A stretch of 64,000 nucleotides of DNA from positions 3,596,001 to 3,660,000 of the forward strand of contig NZ_JBGCCJ010000001.1 in NCBI RefSeq assembly GCF_041262565.1, given 5' to 3'. Shown here piece after piece: positions 1-7,053 of the stretch (position 1 is the first letter of the stretch; each line of letters starts with the position of its first letter). The notes under the pieces are model-generated. The model saw only the letters and a program-made list of their open reading frames with translations. It made no database searches and was not told the origin of the DNA. The position numbers and the translations under genes were made by a program. The stretch is from Leifsonia sp. EB41. GTDB taxonomy: Bacteria; Actinomycetota; Actinomycetes; Actinomycetales; Microbacteriaceae.

Positions 1-1
1 T

Positions 2-94
2 TGGGACTGGTCCGGCCGCTTCCCCATTCCGAAGAGCGTCGCGACCGACGTGGAGGGCGATGATCTGCTGGCGGGTCGGATCTCACGTCACTGA
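2..94 (+). CDS. C-terminal end of a truncated gene, unknown product
   Basis: An open frame enters from the left edge and ends at a TGA at 92-94, giving 30 residues beginning WDWSGRFPIPKSV and ending AGRISRH. The composition looks like real protein, with no run of arginines as in the other frames. The next gene starts about 25 bases downstream on the same strand, which fits a shared transcript. Too little is left to name a family, and the start lies outside the window. Confidence 0.45.
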   Translation, partial: WDWSGRFPIPKSVATDVEGDDLLAGRISRH

Positions 95-119
95 CGCCTG
101 CGCTTTTCGGATTGTGCAC

Positions 120-755
120 GTGACACGGTTGCGACGTTGGGCAGCCGTGACGATCGGCCCACTGGCCGTGGCGCTCCTCGCCGGTTGCGCACCCTTGTTC
201 GCGGTGTGTGCCATGCCCGATATCCGCCCGCCTCATGTCACGATCGACGCCTCGATTTGGCTTCGTCTGCACTCTGGCGGGATGATCGACGCCTGCTACG
301 CCGGCTCGTGCGCCCACGAAGACGGAACCAGCTCGTCGTTCGAGGTCTTGGTTCTGGGCAACGTGGATCCCACGAAGAAGCAGGACCTCGTGGTCACGCT
401 GAAGGACCAGTCGGGCACGACGACCGAGACTGCGTCGATTGCACTCAAGCTCGTACCGGGGCAGAGGGGTGGGCCGTGTCCGATGCCCGATCAATGGAGC
501 CGCCAGATCCTCATCGGTAACGGACGGTCGGATACAGGTGGGCGGCGCCGACGACGGGCGCGGCATCATCCCCAGTCCGGAGGAGACGACCGGCTCGTTG
601 AGCAAACACAGCAGCAGCGCGCCCTAACCTGCGTCAGTGGCCGCGACAGAGGCTGTCCGCATAATCGTCAGGTCTTGCGAGCCGGACCGCCGGTGTGGTC
701 GGGTGACCATCGTGAGCTTCTTCCCACCAGACCCGCCCGAGGACGAGACCGATAA
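120..755 (+). CDS. Predicted lipoprotein, probably frameshifted near its C-terminus
   Basis: From the GTG at 120 (or 114) the product begins with a charged n-region (TRLRRW), a hydrophobic stretch and a lipobox LLAGC, so it should be exported and lipid-anchored. About 130 credible residues follow. Beyond about base 525 the frame turns into arginine-rich junk that runs to 755 and overlaps the next gene. The +1 frame instead continues sensibly (GADDGRGIIPSPEETTG) and stops at 627, ahead of the next gene. A single extra base near 511-535 would explain this. It is therefore either a mutated gene or a sequencing error. No family recognised. Confidence 0.55.
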   Translation: MTRLRRWAAVTIGPLAVALLAGCAPLFAVCAMPDIRPPHVTIDASIWLRLHSGGMIDACYAGSCAHEDGTSSSFEVLVLGNVDPTKKQDLVVTLKDQSGTTTETASIALKLVPGQRGGPCPMPDQWSRQILIGNGRSDTGGRRRRRARHHPQSGGDDRLVEQTQQQRALTCVSGRDRGCPHNRQVLRAGPPVWSGDHRELLPTRPARGRDR

Positions 756-1299
756 CGACGAGCATGTTCCAGCGCCGTGGTGGAAACCATCGGACGACGA
801 GGTCGCGGCGATCTTCCCGATCGGCGAGACGATCGCCACCAACGACACCGTGGCGCTCATTCTCACGATGGCCCGCGTCTACAGCAACGGCGTCGAGTTC
901 GTCATCGAGCGACGAGTCCGCCGGGGAAACGCGACCCGTCGCGAGTGGGCAGAACTGCAGTCGGATATGCACGGCCACTTCGTGCGCTTCAACCCGGACC
1001 GCCTGCGCTACGGCATCGTGCTGGGCGACGGGCAGCACTTGATCTCCGACCAGGCTCCGGGCATGTACGGTGTAACGCCCGAGAATCACAGCCTGAACCC
1101 ATCAGGCGGAGGCGGTCGTGGCAGCGAGGACAACTACCTATTCGACGACGGCTTGTGGCTCTGGCCGCTTCCGCCGGAGGGACCGATCGAGATCGTGGTC
1201 CAATGGCCGGTGTTCGGCATCCCCGAGTCGCGTGTCGTTCTCGATAGCGCGCCATTGCGCGGGCTCGCGCCCCAGGCACGGCCGGTGTGGGAGACGTAA
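703..1299 (+). CDS. Hypothetical protein
   Basis: About 198 residues from a GTG at 703 (an in-frame GTG at 712 is equally possible; neither has a strong ribosome site). There is no signal peptide or membrane segment. The N-terminus is acidic and proline-rich (PPDPPEDETDNDEH). The body has mixed beta-like segments, a glycine run (SGGGGRGSEDNY) and a tryptophan-rich strand (LWLWPLPPEG). The pattern suggests a soluble beta-rich protein. It follows the lipoprotein gene on the same strand. I do not recognise the family and assign no function. Confidence 0.6.
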   Translation: MTIVSFFPPDPPEDETDNDEHVPAPWWKPSDDEVAAIFPIGETIATNDTVALILTMARVYSNGVEFVIERRVRRGNATRREWAELQSDMHGHFVRFNPDRLRYGIVLGDGQHLISDQAPGMYGVTPENHSLNPSGGGGRGSEDNYLFDDGLWLWPLPPEGPIEIVVQWPVFGIPESRVVLDSAPLRGLAPQARPVWET

Positions 1300-1456
1300 T
1301 CAGTGGTGGATGGAGGTCGACGCAAGCAGATTCATCCCGCCACAGGCGCGCGAATCGCCCTGCCGATGCGAGCCTTATCGCCTTGGAGGTAGCGGCAGGG
1401 CGCCGGGTACTCGGCCACCCGCTGGAGAACTTGGGCGCCACCAGGCAAGCGTCCCG

Positions 1457-1648
1457 CTATCGTGCGCTACGCCGTAAGTAGAGGTTGGATGCTCCGGCGA
1501 CGAGGCCCACCGCCGCGGCGACAAGCGCGCACAGCCACGCCGGCCACCCGAACGAGACGTAGAGGGCGAACAGCCCGACGCCGATAACTACGAACAGCAG
1601 GACGCTGGTGGTGATTCTTCCGCGGCGTTCGCGCACTGTGCTGGACAA
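1457..1648 (-). CDS. Small two-helix membrane protein
   Basis: A 63-residue product from a TTG at 1648 (alternative GTG at 1636). A basic N-terminus (RERRGR) is followed by two hydrophobic helices, about residues 12-33 and 37-55, and a basic tail YLRRSAR. This is the topology of a small inner-membrane protein with both ends inside. It lies 19 bases after the stop of the lipoprotein gene on the same strand and is probably the last gene of a three-gene operon 2866-1457. Function unknown. Confidence 0.55.
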   Translation of the reverse strand: MSSTVRERRGRITTSVLLFVVIGVGLFALYVSFGWPAWLCALVAAAVGLVAGASNLYLRRSAR

Positions 1649-1667
1649 ACCGTGAAATTTCTCGCTG

Positions 1668-2333
1668 TCAACCGAACAGTCGCCTCAAGAGCTCGGGCGT
1701 GTAGGTCTCCGGTCCCGCGTTGTTCCAGTTCGACGCCAGCCAGATGCCGTGACCGAAGTACTGGGATTCACCGATGGACCGGCCGGTGTGGGAGTCGTTC
1801 GTGACGCACCACCTGCCGTCGTAAGCCTGGCCGCAGCCCCATTCGAGCTCATTCATCCGCGAGAACGCGGCCTGCTGCGTCGCGGCATCGACATGACGGA
1901 TCTGGGTCGTGAGGAACGTGTCGCTCGGCCCCGCAGCCGGCGCCCAGTCGCAGATCAGACCTGGGCTCTGAGACAGAGACGCGCTGAGAACCGGATCGTA
2001 CGTCCCGTATCCGCTCGCCTCAGCGCGGGCCACTCCCGTGCCCGACTTCCACGCGGGATTGAGAACCAGCGACCCGTCGTCAGAGACGAACTTCTCCAGC
2101 CCGGCATAGAGCGCATCGCAGCTGGTGGGCAGCCCGTCGACGAACGCGGGCGTTGCTGAAGGAGCCGGGGTGGAGGTTCCGATGGTTGACCGGATGGGCT
2201 GCGTCGTGGCAGGAGAAGTGCAGCTCGTGAGCGCGATGGCGACGAGGCACAGGAGCGCCGGCTTCGCGAGCCTCACATGTGCCACGGCAGTGCGAGTGCC
2301 GTTCGTCGTCGTTGCACGGGTGGAGTTGCTCAT
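1668..2333 (-). CDS. Predicted lipoprotein
   Basis: A 221-residue product from the ATG at 2333, chosen because it overlaps the upstream stop as ATGA and places the signal peptide correctly. A long n-region (STRATTTNGTRTAVAHVRLAK) precedes a hydrophobic core and the lipobox ALTSC near residue 37. A Ser/Thr/Pro linker follows, then a folded domain with four cysteines (SCDALYAG, ICDWAP, WGCGQAYDG, RWCVTND) that could form two disulfides outside the cell. It is translationally coupled to the lipoprotein gene upstream and followed by a small membrane protein. No named family recognised. Confidence 0.7.
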   Translation of the reverse strand: MSNSTRATTTNGTRTAVAHVRLAKPALLCLVAIALTSCTSPATTQPIRSTIGTSTPAPSATPAFVDGLPTSCDALYAGLEKFVSDDGSLVLNPAWKSGTGVARAEASGYGTYDPVLSASLSQSPGLICDWAPAAGPSDTFLTTQIRHVDAATQQAAFSRMNELEWGCGQAYDGRWCVTNDSHTGRSIGESQYFGHGIWLASNWNNAGPETYTPELLRRLFG

Positions 2334-2866
2334 TCGTTCCCAGTGGACCAGGTGAGAGGCGCGACAGCGAGGACGGGCTCGGTGCACCCTGTCTCGCCCT
2401 CCGTCGCCTGACGCACCAGCACCGCGGCACGGAACTTCGGGACCACCCCGGCGGCGAAGTCGGCTGCGGACGCGAAGCGGAAGACCGACTTCGGTTCGGC
2501 GGGAGTGCCGCCTACGCTGGCCGTCTTCGCGTCCCCCGGAATGCAGTCCGCTAGTTGCACGGGGTCGACATCCACCAGCACCAGTCGAGCGGTCGGACCT
2601 CCGTTGTGGAACGGGTTCAGCGTCAAAGTGAGTGCGTCGTCAGCGCGTTCGATGGAGGCGTTCCCACTCACCCCATTGGCCGGCGTGAACGTTCCATACG
2701 CGAGTGGCTGCGACGCCGCTTCTGCGCTTGCTGAGGTTCCAGTCGTCGAGTGTGGCGGGGTGCTCGGCTCGGCGGGCCGCCCGCCCGGAGCCGCCGTGCA
2801 ACCGGCGACGGCGAGTACCGCCATCGCCATGATCAACCCAGCGCGCGATTCGCGAAGAGAACGCAT
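2330..2866 (-). CDS. Predicted lipoprotein, paralogue of the one at 7847-8374
   Basis: A 178-residue product from the ATG at 2866 (an in-frame ATG at 2881 is possible). A basic n-region (RSLRESR), a hydrophobic core and the lipobox AVAGC are followed by a Pro/Ser/Thr linker. The outer domain has a cysteine pair, one in LADCIPGD and one in GETGCTEPVLAVAPLTW. That last motif recurs in the lipoprotein at 7847-8374 (TNECTSPIVALATLNW), so the two are paralogues. It is first in the operon with 1668-2333 and 1457-1648. Function unknown; an extracytoplasmic sensor or ligand-binding role is only a guess. Confidence 0.7.
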   Translation of the reverse strand: MRSLRESRAGLIMAMAVLAVAGCTAAPGGRPAEPSTPPHSTTGTSASAEAASQPLAYGTFTPANGVSGNASIERADDALTLTLNPFHNGGPTARLVLVDVDPVQLADCIPGDAKTASVGGTPAEPKSVFRFASAADFAAGVVPKFRAAVLVRQATEGETGCTEPVLAVAPLTWSTGNE

Positions 2867-2992
2867 TCCTGGAACCCCCATTACCCGGTATGTGTCTTGC
2901 GATCCTAGCGGGGTATCCGCGCCGCTTGCGCCTCGCCGTGGATGACGCTGGCCCGCTAGCATCATCACCAACCGCGACGAAGGGGGACGTTC

Positions 2993-3298
2993 GTGAATGA
3001 GTCGAGGCTGCGACCGAAGGTAGTGCTGTGGTGGGGCATCGCGCTCACCGTCGCCGGAGCCCTATTGACCGTTCTGATACCGCAGATCGGCATCGCGGCC
3101 GTTGTGCAGCCGGGATCAGATGTGAATGTGGACCAAGGCCTCCTCACCGTACTTGAAGTGGTCGTCCGGATCATTGGCCAGGTGGTGGCACCGCTCGGCG
3201 TCGCACTCATCGGCGCATCGCTGGTCATGGCATACGTTGGCCGGCTCCTGGCTGCTCGCACGCACGAGGCCGGGCGCGCTGCGTCGATCGACCTGTGA
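2993..3298 (+). CDS. Small membrane protein
   Basis: A 101-residue product from a GTG at 2993, with a good ribosome site AGGGGGA about five bases upstream. Two hydrophobic helices (about residues 10-30 and 55-85, the second with a long amphipathic lead-in) flank a short outer loop PGSDVNVDQ. The C-terminus is charged and cytoplasmic. Its stop overlaps the GTG start of the next lipoprotein gene as GTGA, so the two are translationally coupled. This repeats the lipoprotein plus small-membrane-protein pairing seen elsewhere in the first 8 kb. No family recognised. Confidence 0.65.
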   Translation: MNESRLRPKVVLWWGIALTVAGALLTVLIPQIGIAAVVQPGSDVNVDQGLLTVLEVVVRIIGQVVAPLGVALIGASLVMAYVGRLLAARTHEAGRAASIDL

Positions 3299-3843
3299 CC
3301 GTGGATGGACGACAGGGGAAGTCACGCGCAGCGGTCGCGGCAGTGCTGCTGCTCGGCATCTCGCTGACCGGCTGCACTGCGACAGCACACACCCCGGACC
3401 TGATCCACCGGGCGGACCACCCCGCGACGCCGACCCCCGCGTCGTCCTTCACCCCGACGTCGAAGCCAGCGCCGACCGCGACCACCGCAGGGTGCGTCGG
3501 CTGGGGCTTCTGGGAGAGCGACTACTACAGCGAGGCCCAGCAGCCGGTCGATTGCGGCCCCATCCAGTACGCCACCGGGACTACGAAGCTCAACGACAAG
3601 GGTGTGCCGGTCGCGTACGTCGTCGCGCCAGGCGATATCTGGGAGTTCATCGCCAAGCGCTTCGATCTCGGCACGGCCTACCTCACTGCGATCAACGCAG
3701 TTCGCCGATACCCACCGACGACGGTCTACGTCGGCGACACCATCAACCTCGATCCGGCGACGATCACCAGCGTCGGCGACCAGAACGGTGTCGTTTCCCA
3801 CAACCTGGACAACCTGCCGGATCCGCACGTGCCGCAGCACTGA
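3295..3843 (+). CDS. Lipoprotein with a LysM-like C-terminal domain
   Basis: A 182-residue product from the GTG at 3295, coupled to the upstream gene by a four-base overlap. A signal peptide ends in the lipobox SLTGC. A long Thr/Pro/Ala linker follows, then a domain of about 100 residues. The segment from VAYVVAPGDIWEFIAKRFDL to VYVGDTINL resembles a LysM fold (opening 'V.PGD....IA.RF', middle 'L.AIN', closing 'VGDTINL'), a module that usually binds peptidoglycan or chitin. Two cysteines (AGCVGW, VDCGPI) precede it. A lipid-anchored wall-binding protein is likely; the LysM call rests on pattern only. Confidence 0.65.
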   Translation: MTVDGRQGKSRAAVAAVLLLGISLTGCTATAHTPDLIHRADHPATPTPASSFTPTSKPAPTATTAGCVGWGFWESDYYSEAQQPVDCGPIQYATGTTKLNDKGVPVAYVVAPGDIWEFIAKRFDLGTAYLTAINAVRRYPPTTVYVGDTINLDPATITSVGDQNGVVSHNLDNLPDPHVPQH

Positions 3844-3852
3844 GCGGGTGGG

Positions 3853-4024
3853 CTATTTGATGAAGCGCTGGCAACCTCTATCGCTCTTGTGGACGTCGAC
3901 GAGGAATCCGGCAAACAGCACGATGGAGCCCCAACGAACCGCCAGCCACCACGCCAATCGCTTCCGAGTGAACGGCCGGGGTCGAGTCCGATCGAAGCGG
4001 TTCCCATCGGTGTGGATCGCTCAC
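3853..4024 (-). pseudogene. Short membrane-protein gene with an apparent frameshift
   Basis: Just 25 bases after the response-regulator stop, a GTG at 4024 follows a strong ribosome site GGAGGG at a five-base gap and opens MSDPHRWEPLRSDSTPAV. That frame soon loses character. The +1 frame carries a convincing membrane helix (RLAWWLAVRWGSIVLFAG) and a charged end HKSDRGCQRFIK with a TAG at 3855-3853. The 172-base length is one more than a multiple of three, as expected for a one-base insertion (or error). It would be the third gene of the kinase-regulator operon. Calling it broken is inference. Confidence 0.4.
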
Positions 4025-4049
4025 GGTATCCCTCCGCGGTCGCGGGTGC

Positions 4050-4652
4050 TCACGTCTCCAGCAGGCGCAGGCGGACGACTTTCCGCACGGCGTCGATCCG
4101 CGATGTGGCGTGGAGTTTCGCGTAGATGTTGGTCGTGTGCCTTTTGACGGTGCCTTCGGTGATGTTGAGGCGTTTGCTGATCTCGCGGTTGGTGTACGCC
4201 TGCGCGATCATCCTGATGACTTCCAATTCCCGTTCCGTGAGAACGCGATCCGGTGGGCTCTTCTGTAGCCCCTCGTCCGGCGGGGAGGCCGCGTGAGGTA
4301 GTGCGGTGGCGATGAGGCGGTGGAGTGCGTCCTCGCTGATGCTCTTGTCCGCGAAGGCCGATGCGCCCGCGCGGGCGAGCTGGCGCTGGAGGACGGCGTC
4401 GGTGTGCATGGTGAGGATGATGACAGCCGTCTTCGGCGATCGGCGTCGGACGGTGCTGATGGTCTGCTCGGGCGGCGGCCCGGGCATCTCGACGTCCAGC
4501 AGCAGGACGTCGGGTGCGGTGTCCACTGCGAGTCTGATCGCGGCGTCCCCGTCGCTCGCTTCACCCACGACGTCGAAGTCGCGTTCGATGAGGGCGCGCA
4601 CCCCCTTGCGGAAGAGAGCGTGGTCATCGGCGAGCACCACTGTCCGGGTCAT
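4050..4652 (-). CDS. Two-component response regulator, NarL/LuxR family
   Basis: A 200-residue DNA-binding response regulator. The receiver domain (about residues 1-120) shows the acidic pair in VVLADDH, the phospho-acceptor Asp53 in LLDVEMPG, Thr81 and Lys103. A linker leads to a LuxR-type helix-turn-helix at about 135-198, with LTERELEVIRMIAQAYTNRE and the recognition helix in ITEGTVKRHTTNIYAKL. Its ATG overlaps the stop of the kinase gene as ATGA, so the two form one unit. Phosphorylation by the adjacent kinase should control DNA binding. Flanking lipoprotein genes on both strands are the obvious candidate targets, which is inference. Confidence 0.92.
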   Translation of the reverse strand: MTRTVVLADDHALFRKGVRALIERDFDVVGEASDGDAAIRLAVDTAPDVLLLDVEMPGPPPEQTISTVRRRSPKTAVIILTMHTDAVLQRQLARAGASAFADKSISEDALHRLIATALPHAASPPDEGLQKSPPDRVLTERELEVIRMIAQAYTNREISKRLNITEGTVKRHTTNIYAKLHATSRIDAVRKVVRLRLLET

Positions 4653-5707
4653 GCGACGAACTCCCGGCGTGCGATCGTCAAAGCCACTGTGGTCCCGGCT
4701 CCCGGGCGGGAGTCGATCGACAAGTCCGCGCCGATGAGTTCTGCGCGTTCCTGGGCGGCGATGAGGCCGAGAGCGCCCGGCCGGATCGTGTCGCGCTCGA
4801 AGCCGACTCCGTCGTCCGAAACGCTGATCATCAACCGGTCGGAGCCCCAGTTCGAGACCACGGTGATGCGGCCGGCGCGGGAGTGGCGGCGTGCGTTATG
4901 GATGGCTTCGCGAACGATGATGAACGCTTCCTCCTGGACACCGGCCGGCAGGGACCGCGGGGTGCCCTCGCTTGTGGCGTCAACGTGCGGCGGGTCCGAG
5001 ACGAGATCGGCGACGTAGTCGAGGATCGCCTGATCGAGGAGCTTGTCGCCGACGGAGTGCCGGAGGTCGAGGGCCAGGGAGCGTGTCTCCTCCAAAGCCG
5101 ACTCCAGAAGGTCGAGCGCTTCGGCGATGCGTCCCGCTGCGGAGCTGGTCAGTTGCCGGCTGAGGCGGACGCGCTGGATCCCGGCGGCGATCCCGTGTGC
5201 GACTCGATCGTGGAGTTCGCGTGAGATCCCGAGTCTTTCCTCGGTGTGGGCGACCGCCAGACGTTCCAGCAGCGCATCGACATACGCCAGCGATGCCGGC
5301 ACGACTTCATCCATGATCGCCGCGTTGAGCGCGCGGGCGACCGCCGACCCGTCCTGGTGGTCGATCGTGAGTTCGGTCAGAGCGATGTCGAACAGGAGGG
5401 TCGCCGCAGTGAGGCTGTCGCTGGGATGGATGTTCTGCTCAGCTCGTCTCCTCCCGACTCCGGAGGGCGGTGCGGGCGGGGGCGCATCCTCGACGGAGAT
5501 GGAGAGGGATGCGAACGTGCGCCGCAGAATCATGTGAACCTGCGCGGCCACCTGCTCGACGACCACAGGATCAGCGGTGAGCGCGCTCCCTCGCGTGGTC
5601 AGCCGGCGAACCAGTTCGTCGGTGATGCGGACGTCGAGACGGGCAGCCTCCTCCGCGGAGAGTTGGGTGAGGCTACCGGAGACCACAGGACCATCATGGA
5701 CGCTCAT
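4649..5707 (-). CDS. Sensor histidine kinase, HisKA_3 type, no membrane segment
   Basis: About 352 residues from the ATG at 5707, chosen because the longer upstream frame lies in the divergent promoter region and has poor composition. The dimerisation box is SRELHDRVAHG with phospho-acceptor His166. The ATPase domain shows the N box (REAIHNARRHS), the G1 box (SDDGVGFE) and a closing GAGTTVALTI. I see no transmembrane helix or signal peptide, so the N-terminal 150 residues probably sense a cytoplasmic cue or a partner protein. The gene is coupled by ATGA to its response regulator. Partners of this type are usually NarL-like, as here. Confidence 0.9.
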   Translation of the reverse strand: MSVHDGPVVSGSLTQLSAEEAARLDVRITDELVRRLTTRGSALTADPVVVEQVAAQVHMILRRTFASLSISVEDAPPPAPPSGVGRRRAEQNIHPSDSLTAATLLFDIALTELTIDHQDGSAVARALNAAIMDEVVPASLAYVDALLERLAVAHTEERLGISRELHDRVAHGIAAGIQRVRLSRQLTSSAAGRIAEALDLLESALEETRSLALDLRHSVGDKLLDQAILDYVADLVSDPPHVDATSEGTPRSLPAGVQEEAFIIVREAIHNARRHSRAGRITVVSNWGSDRLMISVSDDGVGFERDTIRPGALGLIAAQERAELIGADLSIDSRPGAGTTVALTIARREFVA

Positions 5708-5813
5708 GAGCCCGGCTCGCGCCAACCGGGATGTTACTTTGGCTACATTCCCTCGCGCCCGAGAGTGCCGATAGCGTGAAGAAGAGCGTCGTGCCACGGG
5801 GGATCGCGACGCT

Positions 5814-5842
5814 GGGTGGCAGGTGGTGGGGGCCTGCCACCC
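5814..5842 (+). promoter_or_regulatory. Leader hairpin between divergent genes
   Basis: Perfect 10-base arms GGGTGGCAGG (5814-5823) and CCTGCCACCC (5833-5842) enclose a nine-base G-rich loop, between the divergent kinase (start 5707) and lipoprotein (start 5899). It would fold in the lipoprotein's leader RNA. No T tract follows. It may be an attenuator, an mRNA-stability stem or an operator; the sequence does not decide. Confidence 0.4.
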
Positions 5843-5898
5843 GAGCATCACGCCTGCCGAACCCACCGGGATCACGAAAACGGGGAGCCGACTCGCAC

Positions 5899-6387
5899 AT
5901 GAGGGGGACACGGGGTCGTTTGCGGCTGCTCGCCGCCGCTCTCGGTGCTGCGCTGACACTGTCGGCAGCGGTGACCGGTTGCAGCACTGCCTCGGATGCG
6001 AAGGCGCCGATCCCGAGCACCTCTGCGCGACCGACGGCCTCCCCGGATCGTCCTGACGTGTCGATCCGCCGTGTCTTTCAACTCAGCGATGGTTCGACCG
6101 GACAAGGCTGCCTCACGCTCTCTGTGAAGCGTGACCCATCAGCCGCGGATCCCGCAACGGAGCAGGCGGTCGCCACAGCGCGTGCGATCGTCGCAGAGCC
6201 GCGCTGGCAAACGGAGCCCGTCTCGTTGAGCGAGGTGTCGGCCGCTGACCTCAAGATAATGAAGGACCGAGGGGAGACCGAGGCAGTCATCCTTGCGGGT
6301 CTCCTCAGGGATCACATCCAGGCTGCCATCGAGCAGGCGGGCGCGAGCAGGGGAGTCGTCACCTCCGGGTTCGTGGGTTGCCGATGA
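5899..6387 (+). CDS. Predicted lipoprotein
   Basis: A 162-residue product from the ATG at 5899. The upstream extension of this frame covers the divergent promoter and is rejected. A basic n-region (RGTRGRLR) and hydrophobic core end in the lipobox AVTGC. A Ser/Pro linker is followed by a small mixed domain with two cysteines (GQGCLTLS and the terminal GFVGCR) that could pair. The stop overlaps the ATG of the next membrane gene as ATGA. It heads a plus-strand operon through 8374, divergent from the two-component genes. No family recognised. Confidence 0.68.
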   Translation: MRGTRGRLRLLAAALGAALTLSAAVTGCSTASDAKAPIPSTSARPTASPDRPDVSIRRVFQLSDGSTGQGCLTLSVKRDPSAADPATEQAVATARAIVAEPRWQTEPVSLSEVSAADLKIMKDRGETEAVILAGLLRDHIQAAIEQAGASRGVVTSGFVGCR

Positions 6388-7052
6388 CGGAGCGGAAGCG
6401 CCGGGTTTCGCCGGCGGCAGCGACCGCGTACGGCGTCGCCATCGTGGTCGCACTGTTCGGGCTGGTGATGCGCGCCGTCGCGGCCCACGCCGAGGGATTC
6501 GGCTGGGTCGATGTCGTTTCCGTGCTCGGTCTGATCGTGGCCGGGTGCCTCGGATTGATGATCGTCCTCTTCGAATGGTTCGCCTGGCAGGACCGGATTC
6601 GCACGCGCGCTCTCACCGAAGCGCACCCCAGCGCTTTCATTGTCTCCGTCTCCACCGACCCGGCACTCGTGTCGAGCGCGGATGCGTTCGCGCTGCAGAG
6701 CACGGGGAAGCGGACCCGACTCATCGCCAGCGCGTACATGACTCTCGTCGCCGACCGTGATCTGATCCGGTTCTTCCGCGGCGCCCGCGAACCGCGAGAA
6801 GTCGCCGCGTTCCCCACGTCCGTCGTCTCGGGCGTCGAGATGGGTTCGGCGCAGACGGGTGCTCGCATCGTCCCGACACTCGACCTCGTCTGCAACGACG
6901 GGCAAGTCCGGGGCCGGATCACCATCCACCTCATGCGATTCGGACGAGTCCTTCCGCGATTCGTGCGCGACGAGCAACTGGAACGGGCCGTTGGAACCCT
7001 CCGCACAGTCTGCGGTATCCGCGGGAACCACGACCTGCCGAAGGAGGTGTGA
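6384..7052 (+). CDS. Membrane protein of unknown function
   Basis: A 222-residue product from the ATG at 6384 (ATGA overlap with the lipoprotein gene). Two helices near residues 14-33 and 42-66 form a hairpin with a short outer loop. About 155 cytoplasmic residues follow, containing beta-like segments (SAFIVSVSTD, LIASAYMTLVADRD, RIVPTLDLVCNDGQVRGRITIHL). This resembles a membrane-anchored PH-like or other small beta domain, but I cannot place it in a family. The following lipoprotein gene begins two bases after its stop. Confidence 0.68.
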   Translation: MTERKRRVSPAAATAYGVAIVVALFGLVMRAVAAHAEGFGWVDVVSVLGLIVAGCLGLMIVLFEWFAWQDRIRTRALTEAHPSAFIVSVSTDPALVSSADAFALQSTGKRTRLIASAYMTLVADRDLIRFFRGAREPREVAAFPTSVVSGVEMGSAQTGARIVPTLDLVCNDGQVRGRITIHLMRFGRVLPRFVRDEQLERAVGTLRTVCGIRGNHDLPKEV

Positions 7053-7053
7053 G

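Noticed and set aside
60-119. ATG at 60 as start of the first lipoprotein
   Set aside because: It overlaps the end of the upstream gene (stop at 94) and places 20 non-signal residues ahead of the basic n-region.
1287-1481. Small plus-strand gene after the hypothetical protein
   Set aside because: No ribosome site, overlaps the upstream stop and the convergent membrane gene, and composition shifts between frames.
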